From Micromonospora coerulea (GTDB lineage Bacteria; Actinomycetota; Actinomycetes; Mycobacteriales; Micromonosporaceae), in the NCBI RefSeq assembly GCF_016598485.1, contig NZ_JAEMUW010000036.1, positions 1 to 47,264 of the forward strand: a stretch of 47,264 bases of DNA, given 5' to 3'. The notes beneath the pieces are model-generated. The model was not told where the DNA came from and did not search any database. It worked only from the letters and a program-made list of their open reading frames with translations. Below, piece after piece: positions 1 to 6,696 of the stretch (position 1 is the stretch's first letter; every line of letters starts with the position of its first letter). Made by a program: the position numbers and the translations under genes.

Positions 1-38
1 GGGAGCCGGGAGCCGGGAGCCGGGAGCCGGGAGCCGGG
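1..38. repeat. Heptanucleotide tandem repeat
   Basis: Five perfect copies of GGGAGCC followed by GGG at the very edge of the window, so the array may continue outside it. It lies downstream of the stop codon of the small minus-strand membrane gene. No function can be read from it; slippage in a GC-rich intergenic spacer is the simplest explanation. Confidence 0.85.
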
Positions 39-61
39 TCGGCCCCGGGGTGGGGGCCGGG

Positions 62-214
62 TCAGCTCGGGCCGCGGCGGGTGGGACGGATCCAGGTCCA
101 GACGCACCAGGCGAGCCAGGTCAGCGACACGGCGGTGGCCAGCGGACGCATCCGTAGGGCGCTGAGCAGCATCACCAGGGCCAGGACACCGAGCCAGGGC
201 AGCAGGCCCTTCAC
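62..214 (-). CDS. Small membrane protein, 50 residues
   Basis: This reading frame starts at GTG (212-214) and encodes 50 residues beginning VKGLLPWLGVLALVMLLSAL and ending RPTRRGPS. It is dominated by two hydrophobic stretches (about residues 4-20 and 26-42) separated by RMRP and followed by a basic tail, so it is probably a two-span inner membrane protein. It is the last gene of a minus-strand trio, 22 bp after the TPR gene. No family is recognised. A clear Shine-Dalgarno sequence is missing, but codon use is GC-rich at third positions and the frame is clean. Expression by coupling to the upstream gene is an inference. Confidence 0.55.
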   Translation of the reverse strand: MKGLLPWLGVLALVMLLSALRMRPLATAVSLTWLAWCVWTWIRPTRRGPS

Positions 215-236
215 GGCCGCCGCCCCGCGCGGCCGG

Positions 237-1106
237 TCACGGCCGCCACCGGCCGCGTACCAGGCGGCGGACCAGGGGCGGGGCGATCCAGGACCAGAGG
301 CTGTAGAGCAGCCAGGCGAGCGCCACGACGAGCGCGGCGACGTAGAGCTTGGCCAGGTTGAGCACGGCGATGCTGCCCACCGCGATCAGCCACATGCGGA
401 TGCCCAGCCGGTAGAGCGGGCGCAGCGGGAGCAGCAGCGGATGGGTGTACACCCGGGTCTCCCAGGCCGCCTCGGCGTAGTCCGGGTCGTCCGGGTCGTG
501 CGCGACCGCCCGGCCGAAGGAGCGGTGCGCGTCGCCGATCCGGCCGCGCTCCACGGCGATCCCGCCGTGCATGGCCAGCGCCGCCGGGTGCTCCGGGTAG
601 CGGCCGAGGAACTCCCGGGTCACCCGCTCGGCCGCCCGGTCGTCGCCGCGGGCGTACGCGAGCTGGACTCGGCTGGCGTAGACGGCCGGGTCCTCGGGCG
701 CCAGCTCGGCGGCACGGGCGAGCAGGCGGCTCGCCTTGTCGGTCTGGCCGACCGTGACGCAGAGGTCGGCGTACTGGCAGAGCAGCCAGGGGTCCTGCGG
801 TTCGAGCGCCAGCGCGTCGAGCAGCGCCCGCTCGGCCGGGGCGAAGGCGCCCTGACTCCGGAGCGCCAGGCCCAGCCGGCCGAGCAGTTCGGCGTCCGGA
901 CCGACCTCGGCCAGCCCCTGCCGGGCCACCTCGGCCACCTCGTCCCAGCGGTCCAGCGTGCTGAGCGCCACCGCCCGCAGCCGGTACACGTGCGGGTCGG
1001 TGGCCACCGAGCCGGGTAGCCGGGCGAGCTCCTCCAGCGCCTGCTCGGGCCGGTTCATCTCGAGCAGGCCGACCACCCGGGCGAGCTGGTCCGCCGGCGC
1101 CGTCAC
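237..1106 (-). CDS. TPR-repeat protein with C-terminal membrane segments
   Basis: A 289-residue protein. Residues from about 5 to 190 form several tetratricopeptide-like helical pairs, for example the blocks around ALEPQDPWLLCQYADLC and ELAPEDPAVYASRVQLAYA, suggesting a protein-protein interaction scaffold. The C-terminal third (about 220-275) contains two strongly hydrophobic segments, so the TPR part is probably anchored to the membrane, followed by a basic tail. The GTG start overlaps the TGA stop of the upstream membrane gene by 4 bp (GTGA), which indicates translational coupling. The specific role is unknown; the operon context suggests an envelope-associated complex with the two flanking membrane proteins. 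Confidence 0.8.
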   Translation of the reverse strand: MTAPADQLARVVGLLEMNRPEQALEELARLPGSVATDPHVYRLRAVALSTLDRWDEVAEVARQGLAEVGPDAELLGRLGLALRSQGAFAPAERALLDALALEPQDPWLLCQYADLCVTVGQTDKASRLLARAAELAPEDPAVYASRVQLAYARGDDRAAERVTREFLGRYPEHPAALAMHGGIAVERGRIGDAHRSFGRAVAHDPDDPDYAEAAWETRVYTHPLLLPLRPLYRLGIRMWLIAVGSIAVLNLAKLYVAALVVALAWLLYSLWSWIAPPLVRRLVRGRWRP

Positions 1107-1552
1107 GGGACCGCCGCCGCGAGCACGATGAGGACCGCCTCGACGATGCCGAGGCCCAGCGCCGCCGCGATCCCGGGCAGCACCAGCGAGGCCGCCTGGC
1201 CGCCGCGCATCTCGTACGTGCGGAACCGGCCCTTCTGGGTAAGGTTGGCGACCGCCCAGACCAGTACGCCGGACAGGGCCCCGACCAGCCGGGCCGGCCC
1301 GGAGGTGTGGCCGTCGAGCAGCACCACGGTGATGGCCAGCCGGGCGACCAGGGCGGCAAGTCCGGTGCCGACGATCGCCAGGACGGCCCCGACGGGCAGT
1401 CTGAGCCGGCGGGCGTTGACCAGGGCCAGCACGGTGGCCGCGAGTGCCCCGCCGAAGACGGCGGGATAGACCAGCGAGCCAGGCCGCCAGGGCGGGCGTC
1501 GCTCGGCGTACGCGGCGGGGGTGATGGTGGGGGTGAAGAGGTCGTCAGCCAC
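1103..1552 (-). CDS. Hypothetical integral membrane protein
   Basis: The protein has 149 residues if translation starts at the GTG at 1550-1552 (VADDLFTPTITPAAYAERRPPWRPG). This start has an AGGAC sequence just upstream; an in-frame upstream extension gives an arginine/proline-rich leader that does not look coding. Four hydrophobic segments follow (LVYPAVFGGALAATVLALV, VGAVLAIVGTGLAALVARLA, a segment around LVGALSGVLVWAVANL, and a C-terminal one), so a four-span membrane protein is likely. It is the first gene of the minus-strand operon with the TPR protein and the 50-residue membrane protein, and it is divergent from efeU. No known family is recognised. Confidence 0.7.
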   Translation of the reverse strand: MADDLFTPTITPAAYAERRPPWRPGSLVYPAVFGGALAATVLALVNARRLRLPVGAVLAIVGTGLAALVARLAITVVLLDGHTSGPARLVGALSGVLVWAVANLTQKGRFRTYEMRGGQAASLVLPGIAAALGLGIVEAVLIVLAAAVP

Positions 1553-1686
1553 GGTCGTCCTGTCTGAGGGGCTGGGCCGGATCCTGCCACAGCCGGTCAT
1601 CCGTTGGATGCCCCGTGGACAGGGTGACGTTGCCATGAACGACTTGACGGCGGGTCGGATCAGTAGGAAGGTATGGCTGCCCTAAG

Positions 1687-1705
1687 TTAACTGAGGCGTG
1701 CCTAA
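1687..1705 (+). promoter_or_regulatory. Candidate DtxR/IdeR-type iron box upstream of efeU
   Basis: The 19-mer TTAACTGAGGCGTGCCTAA matches 13 of 19 positions of the actinobacterial iron-box consensus TTAGGTTAGGCTAACCTAA. A second, overlapping near-palindrome CCTAAGTTAACTGAGG lies at 1681-1696, which would fit the double-dimer binding seen for DtxR-type repressors. A TTGACG hexamer at 1644-1649 is a possible -35, although no well-spaced -10 is obvious. The box ends 17 bp before the efeU start codon, where a bound repressor would block transcription. Iron regulation of efeUOB is well established in other bacteria; the site itself is a prediction. Confidence 0.55.
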
Positions 1706-1722
1706 GTGATCACGGAGTACCG

Positions 1723-2706
1723 ATGTTCGCCACGTACCTGATCGGCCTGCGGGAAGGCCTGGAAGCGACCCTGGTGGTCAGCATCCTGGTCGCGTTCCTG
1801 GTCAAGTCGCAGCGCCGGGACCGGTTGCCGCAGGTCTGGGTCGGCGTCGGCCTGGCCGTGGTGCTGTCGGTCTTCTTCGGCTGGCTGATCGAGTACACCT
1901 CGACCTCGCTGCTGGCCCGCTCCGAGGACCGCGAGCTGTTCGAGGCGGTCACCTCGGTCGCCGCCGTGGTCTTCGTGACCTGGATGATCTTCTGGATGCG
2001 CCGGGCAGCCCGGACGATCGCCGGTGAGCTGCGGGGCAAGCTCACCGACGCGCTGGCGGTCGGCTCCCTCGCGGTGGCCGGCATGTCCTTCCTCGCCGTG
2101 ATCCGGGAAGGGCTGGAAACGGCGTTGATCTTCTACTCCGCCGCCCAGAGCGCCGCCGGCGGCGCCGGGCGTGGACCGCTGCTCGCGCTGCTCGGCGGCA
2201 TCGCCACCGCCGTGGTGATCGGCTTCCTGCTCTACCGCAGCGCGCTGCGGATCAACCTGAGCAAGTTCTTCACCTGGACCGGCGCGCTGCTCATCCTGGT
2301 CGCGGCCGGCATCCTCAAGTACGGCGTGCACGACTTCCAGGAGGCCGGCGTGCTGCCCGGCCTGAACAACCTGGCCTTCGACATCTCCTCGGTGCTCGAC
2401 CCCAGCACCTGGTACGCGGCGCTGCTCGGCGGCATGTTCAACATCACCGCCACCCCGAGCGTGCTCGAGATGGTCGCCTGGGTCGCCTACGCGGTGCCGG
2501 TGCTGGTGCTCTTCCTGCGCAAGCCGGCCACTCCGGCCAAGCCCGCCGCCACCCCGGCCAAGCCCGCCGCCACCCCGGCCGAGCCCGCCCCGGCGGAGTC
2601 CGCCACCGCCCCCGCCGAGCCGGGCGCGCCCGCCACGCTGGCCGAGGCCCCGGCGGCAGCCGGTGAGCCCACCGACGTTCCGCCCTCCGCGCGCCAGCGC
2701 GCCTGA
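1723..2706 (+). CDS. efeU: EfeU/Ftr1-type iron permease
   Basis: Membrane permease of the oxidase-dependent iron transporter family (FTR1/EfeU), which moves ferric iron across the cytoplasmic membrane. The 327 residues contain about seven hydrophobic segments and both hallmark REGLE motifs: REGLEATLVVSILVAF at the N-terminus and IREGLETALIFY near residue 128. The ATG start is preceded by GGAG. The C-terminal 60 residues are a Pro/Ala/Lys-rich tail with repeats of the type PAKPAAT, unusual for the core family and probably a flexible cytoplasmic or extracytoplasmic tail. It is the first gene of efeUOB and lies just downstream of a candidate iron-responsive box. Confidence 0.95.
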   Translation: MFATYLIGLREGLEATLVVSILVAFLVKSQRRDRLPQVWVGVGLAVVLSVFFGWLIEYTSTSLLARSEDRELFEAVTSVAAVVFVTWMIFWMRRAARTIAGELRGKLTDALAVGSLAVAGMSFLAVIREGLETALIFYSAAQSAAGGAGRGPLLALLGGIATAVVIGFLLYRSALRINLSKFFTWTGALLILVAAGILKYGVHDFQEAGVLPGLNNLAFDISSVLDPSTWYAALLGGMFNITATPSVLEMVAWVAYAVPVLVLFLRKPATPAKPAATPAKPAATPAEPAPAESATAPAEPGAPATLAEAPAAAGEPTDVPPSARQRA

Positions 2707-2736
2707 TCCGTACCGCTCCGAGGAGAGACAGTCCTG

Positions 2737-3870
2737 ATGCGTACCACCCGCTTCGTCATGCTCGCCGCCACCGGCGTCCTGGCCGTGACCGGCGTGACCG
2801 CCTGCGGCGCCGACACCGACACCAAGACCGCCAAGGCCGGCAACGCGGTGAAGGTCAAGGCCACCGACACCGTCTGCGAGGTGGACGTCACCGAGCTGAA
2901 CGCCGGCCAGGCCACCTTCTCGGTGACCAACAACGGCAGCAAGGTCAACGAGTTCTACGTCTACGCCCCGGGTGACCGGGTGATGGGCGAGGTGGAGAAC
3001 ATCGCCCCCGGGCTCAGCCGCGAGCTGCGCGTCGAGCTGCCCCCCGGGACGTACGAGACGGCCTGCAAGCCCGGGATGAGCGGCCGGGGCATCCGCGGCG
3101 CGCTGAAGGTCAGTGGCAGCGCCGCGACCGTCGCCCCGGACGCCGCGCTCAGCCAGGCCACCGCCAGCTACCAGCGCTACGTGCAGAGCCAGACCGGCGC
3201 GCTGCTGACCAAGACCGAGGAGTTCGTGGCCGCGGTCAAGGCCGGCGACGTGGCCAAGGCCAAGGCGCTGTTCCCGGTGGCCCGCACCTACTGGGAGCGG
3301 ATCGAGCCGGTCGCGGAGATCTTCGGCGACCTCGACCCGAAGATCGACGGCCGCGAGGAGGTCGTCGAGGAGGGCATGCCGTTCACCGGCTTCCACCGGA
3401 TCGAGAAGGATCTCTGGGCCACCGGTGACATCAGCAAGGACGGCCCGATCGCCGACCAGCTGCTCACCGACGTCAAGGAGATCGTGGCCAAGGCGAACGC
3501 CGAGAAGCTCAACCCGCTCCAGCTGGCCAACGGCGCCAAGGAACTTCTCGACGAGGTGGCCAGCGGCAAGATCACCGGCGAGGAGGACCGCTACTCGCAC
3601 ACCGACCTGTGGGACTTCAGCGCGAACCTGGAGGGCTCGAAGGCGGCCATCGCCGCGCTGCGCCCCGCGCTGGAGCAGCGCTCGCCCGAGCTGGTCAAGC
3701 AGCTCGACACCGAGTTTGCCAACGTCGAGGCCACGCTCGGCAAGCACCGCGCGGACGACGGCTGGAAGCTGCACACCGCGCTCAGCAAGACCGAGCTGAA
3801 GGAACTGTCGGACAGCATCAACGCCCTGGCCGAGCCGATCAGCAAGGTCGCCGCGGTCGTCGCCCGGTGA
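2737..3870 (+). CDS. efeO: EfeO iron-uptake lipoprotein (cupredoxin plus M75 domain)
   Basis: Extracytoplasmic iron-binding component of EfeUOB, 377 residues. The N-terminus MRTTRFVMLAATGVLAVTG leads to a lipobox ending in VTAC, so lipid anchoring is expected. Residues about 35-125 form the cupredoxin-like EfeO N domain. The remainder is the peptidase-M75 (imelysin-like) domain with the conserved GFHRIEKDLW motif that carries the metal-ligand HxxE pattern. It follows efeU by 30 bp with a GAGGAGAGA ribosome site, and the next gene is efeB. In the accepted model EfeO binds iron and delivers it to the EfeU permease. Confidence 0.94.
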   Translation: MRTTRFVMLAATGVLAVTGVTACGADTDTKTAKAGNAVKVKATDTVCEVDVTELNAGQATFSVTNNGSKVNEFYVYAPGDRVMGEVENIAPGLSRELRVELPPGTYETACKPGMSGRGIRGALKVSGSAATVAPDAALSQATASYQRYVQSQTGALLTKTEEFVAAVKAGDVAKAKALFPVARTYWERIEPVAEIFGDLDPKIDGREEVVEEGMPFTGFHRIEKDLWATGDISKDGPIADQLLTDVKEIVAKANAEKLNPLQLANGAKELLDEVASGKITGEEDRYSHTDLWDFSANLEGSKAAIAALRPALEQRSPELVKQLDTEFANVEATLGKHRADDGWKLHTALSKTELKELSDSINALAEPISKVAAVVAR

Positions 3871-3893
3871 CGACCAACCCCGGAGGTGCAGCG

Positions 3894-5216
3894 ATGAGCG
3901 AGCAGAACACCACCGACGAGACGCCGTCCGCCGACGCGCCGCGCGGGACGACCCTGTCCCGGCGCCGGGCCATCACCCTGGCCGGCGTCGGGGTCGCCGG
4001 AGTTGCCGGCGTCGCCGTCGGCGCGGGCGCGCTGGTCCGCGACTCGGACCGCGCGGGGGCAAACGAGGGCGTCGCCGCCGGTGCGGTGCCGTTCCACGGC
4101 GAGCACCAGGCCGGCATCACCACCCCGGCCCAGGACCGGCTGCACTTCGTCGCGTTCGACGTGATCACCAAGGATCGGGCGAAGCTCGTCGCGCTGCTCC
4201 AGGAATGGACGGCCGCCGCCGCCCGGATGACCGCCGGGAAGGACGCCGGGGTGATCGGCGCGGTGGGCGGCATGCCGGAGGCCCCGCCGGACGACACCGG
4301 CGAGGCGCTCGGGCTGCCCCCGTCGCAGCTCACCCTCACCATCGGCTTCGGCCCGACGCTCTTCCGCGACGCCCAGGGGCGGGACCGGTTCGGCATCGCC
4401 GACCGGCGGCCGGCCGCGCTGGCCGACCTGCCGCACTTCGCCGGCGACGCGCTGCGGCCGGAGATCTCCGGCGGGGACATCTGCGTCCAGGCCTGCGCCA
4501 ACGACCCGCAGGTGGCGGTGCACGCCATCCGCAACCTGGCCCGGATCGGCATGGGCGTGGTCAGCGTCCGCTGGTCGCAGCTCGGCTTCGGGCGTACCTC
4601 GTCGACCTCCCGGGCCCAGGACACGCCGCGCAACCTGTTCGGCTTCAAGGACGGCACCGCCAACCTCAAGGCCGAGGACGCCGGCCTGCTCCGGGAGCAG
4701 CTCTGGGCGCAGCCGGGCGACGGGCAGGACTGGATGACCGGCGGGTCCTATCTGGTCACCCGCAAGATCCGCATGCTCATCGAGACCTGGGACCGCACCC
4801 CGCTGGCCGAGCAGCAACAGATCGTCGGCCGGACCAAGGGCCGCGGCGCGCCGCTGGGCAAGGGCGACGAGTTCGAGGAGCCGGACTTCGCCACGAAGGG
4901 CGACGACGGGGAGCCGGTGATCGCCGAGACCGCGCACGTGCGGCTCGCCCACCCGGCCCAGAACGACGGCGCCCGGCTGCTGCGCCGTGGCTACAACTTC
5001 GTGGACGGCTCGGACGGGCTGGGCCGGCTCGACGCCGGGCTCTTCTTCATCGCCTACCAGCGCGACCCGCGCAAGCAGTTCGTGCCGATCCAGACCCGGC
5101 TGTCCCGGCACGACGCGATGAACGAGTACCTGCGGCACGTCTCCAGCGCCGTGTTCGCCTGCCCGCCGGGTGTCCGCGACGCCGCCGACCACTGGGGACG
5201 GGCGCTCTTCGGCTGA
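3894..5216 (+). CDS. efeB: EfeB, Tat-exported DyP-type haem peroxidase
   Basis: Haem-dependent dye-decolorizing peroxidase of the EfeUOB system, 440 residues. The chosen start is the ATG at 3894, 8 bp after GGAGG and 23 bp after the efeO stop; the open frame extends further upstream but only as an out-of-frame shadow of efeO. A twin-arginine signal is clear (LSRRRAITLAGVGVAGVAG), so folded export by Tat is expected. The DyP hallmark GFKDGTANL lies near residue 250, and the conserved haem-region segment NDGARLLRRGYNF near residue 360. EfeB is thought to oxidise ferrous iron or act on haem outside the cell, feeding EfeO and EfeU. Confidence 0.95.
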   Translation: MSEQNTTDETPSADAPRGTTLSRRRAITLAGVGVAGVAGVAVGAGALVRDSDRAGANEGVAAGAVPFHGEHQAGITTPAQDRLHFVAFDVITKDRAKLVALLQEWTAAAARMTAGKDAGVIGAVGGMPEAPPDDTGEALGLPPSQLTLTIGFGPTLFRDAQGRDRFGIADRRPAALADLPHFAGDALRPEISGGDICVQACANDPQVAVHAIRNLARIGMGVVSVRWSQLGFGRTSSTSRAQDTPRNLFGFKDGTANLKAEDAGLLREQLWAQPGDGQDWMTGGSYLVTRKIRMLIETWDRTPLAEQQQIVGRTKGRGAPLGKGDEFEEPDFATKGDDGEPVIAETAHVRLAHPAQNDGARLLRRGYNFVDGSDGLGRLDAGLFFIAYQRDPRKQFVPIQTRLSRHDAMNEYLRHVSSAVFACPPGVRDAADHWGRALFG

Positions 5217-5238
5217 CCCGGCCGCCCGCGCCGGCGGA

Positions 5239-6276
5239 TCAGCCGGCCGGGCGCTCGGCGTCGACCGGGGCGGGCTGCCCGCGTACCGGATCGGGCTGGG
5301 TGGGGACGGCCAGTGCCGGCGCGGCGGGCCGCAGCACGGACGGGCTCGCCGCCGGGCCGATCGAGGCCGGCGGCGGCGCCGCGACCGCGACCGGCGGCGC
5401 GGCCAGCTCGGGCCAGAGGGCGGCGGTGAGCCCCCGGGTACGACGCAGCCGGTCCACCGACCGGCGGTGCCGCTCGGCCAGCACGGCGGCCAGGTAGACG
5501 GATTCCGGCGCGGCCCACGGCGGCGGCGGGGAGATCACCGCCGCGATCTCCGCCCAGAGCGCCTGGCCCAGCCGCGCCCGCTCCGGCTCCACCAACTGGT
5601 GCACGCGGCCCAGGTACTGCCGGGCGGCCAGGGCCAGCCCGTCGTCCAGCCGGGTCAGGTCCAGGGTGTGCGCCCAGCCGACCAGCGCCGGAACGGCCAG
5701 CGGGACCGGCCGCCACACCCCGGCGCCCCGCGTGTGCACCACCATCGTGCCGGCCACCAGGTCACCCAGGCGCCGCCCGCGCGGGTCGGCCAGCATCACC
5801 GTCACGCTCGCCACCCAGCTCAGCAGCGGCAGCACCAACCCCGGCCACTCCACCGCGACGCCCACCAGGGCCCGGGTCAGCGACTGGCCGACCCCGACCG
5901 GTCCGCCGTCGGCCCGGACCACCCGCAGTCCCACGGCGAGCTTGCCGACCGTCCGGCCGCCGGCGAACCGTTCCATCAACACCGGGTAGCCGACGAGCAC
6001 GACGACCAGCAGCACCGTCTGCAGCGCGCCGGCCAGGGCGGCGTCCACCACGTGGGTCGGCAGGACGAGCATCAGCACCGAGAGCCCGGCCAGCAGCGTC
6101 AGCGCCACGACCACCTGGGCCATCAGGTCGATCAGCAGGGCGAGCACCCGGGAGCCGAGCCGGGCCGCCCGGACGTCGAGCTCCACCGCCTCGCCGCTGA
6201 CCAGGCCCGCGTCGGCCCAGCGGTCCGCGGCCCGCGCCGGTGCGGCAGGTTGCGCTCTCACCCGGACAGTGAACAC
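5239..6276 (-). CDS. RDD-family membrane protein
   Basis: A 345-residue protein with an N-terminal RDD domain of about 170 residues. The segments ARLGSRVLALLIDLM and GRTVGKLAVGLRVVRADG carry the conserved Arg/Asp and GKxxxGL pattern. Hydrophobic helices lie at about 40-65, 85-110 and 140-160. The C-terminal half is cytoplasmic-looking and ends in a Pro/Ala-rich tail. It starts with GTG; a later in-frame GTG (VRAQPAAPA) is an alternative. It is convergent with efeB, only 22 bp apart, and divergent from the SpoIIM-like gene, from which it is now separated by an IS607-type insertion. RDD genes commonly sit beside SpoIIM, DUF58 and MoxR genes in actinobacteria; the biochemical role is not established. 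Confidence 0.85.
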   Translation of the reverse strand: MFTVRVRAQPAAPARAADRWADAGLVSGEAVELDVRAARLGSRVLALLIDLMAQVVVALTLLAGLSVLMLVLPTHVVDAALAGALQTVLLVVVLVGYPVLMERFAGGRTVGKLAVGLRVVRADGGPVGVGQSLTRALVGVAVEWPGLVLPLLSWVASVTVMLADPRGRRLGDLVAGTMVVHTRGAGVWRPVPLAVPALVGWAHTLDLTRLDDGLALAARQYLGRVHQLVEPERARLGQALWAEIAAVISPPPPWAAPESVYLAAVLAERHRRSVDRLRRTRGLTAALWPELAAPPVAVAAPPPASIGPAASPSVLRPAAPALAVPTQPDPVRGQPAPVDAERPAG

Positions 6277-6330
6277 TATGGGCGCCGGACCGGTTCAAGT
6301 GCGACTCGTTAAATACGAGATGGGATCCGT

Positions 6331-6696
6331 GTGGTGAGCTTGAAGCAGTGGACCGAGTGGGGGTGTGTTCATCACGTCACCGCGTACCGGTGGTTCCGGG
6401 AGGGGAAGCTGCCGGCGGCCGCGCGCCGGGTGCGCCGGCGGATCCTCATCGATCCCGTCCCCACGGACCAGGCCGGCGTTGGCCGGGCAGCTGTTGTGTA
6501 TGGGCGGGTGCCGTCCGCCGGCCACCACGGTGACCAGGACCGGCGTCGGCGGGCCAGGACGTGGACTACCGGGCAGAACCTTGGCGTGACCTGGGTGGTT
6601 ACCGAGGTCGGTTCGTCGCTCTACGGCCGCCTCGGTGCGGCGAACCGCGCAGGCCGCATGGTCAAAGCCGCCATCGCCGAGGCTGTTCGGGGGTGA
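6331..6696 (+). pseudogene. tnpA: Remnant of IS607 TnpA serine recombinase
   Basis: The 121-residue frame begins with the MerR-like HTH of IS607 TnpA (KQWTEWGCVHHVTAYRWFRE, then RRILIDPVP). It continues into the resolvase start AVVYGRVPSAGHH, where the usual motif is YARVSSADQ, so the serine nucleophile position is occupied by proline. After the TEVGSSL segment it jumps directly to the family's C-terminal piece (YGRLGAANRAGRMVKAA), so the central catalytic part of roughly 70-80 residues is missing without loss of frame. IS607 TnpA proteins are usually about 190-215 residues. Both changes argue for loss of recombinase activity. It overlaps tnpB by 4 bp. Confidence 0.8.

Noticed and set aside
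1..38. GGGAGCC array as a regulatory element
   Set aside because: It lies at the window edge downstream of a stop codon with no nearby promoter. Simple slippage in GC-rich DNA explains it.
1702..3774. A 690-codon open frame on the minus strand
   Set aside because: It lies opposite efeU and efeO and its translation is Gly/Arg/Leu-rich low-complexity sequence of the type produced by antisense reading of high-GC genes; no ribosome site or family resemblance.
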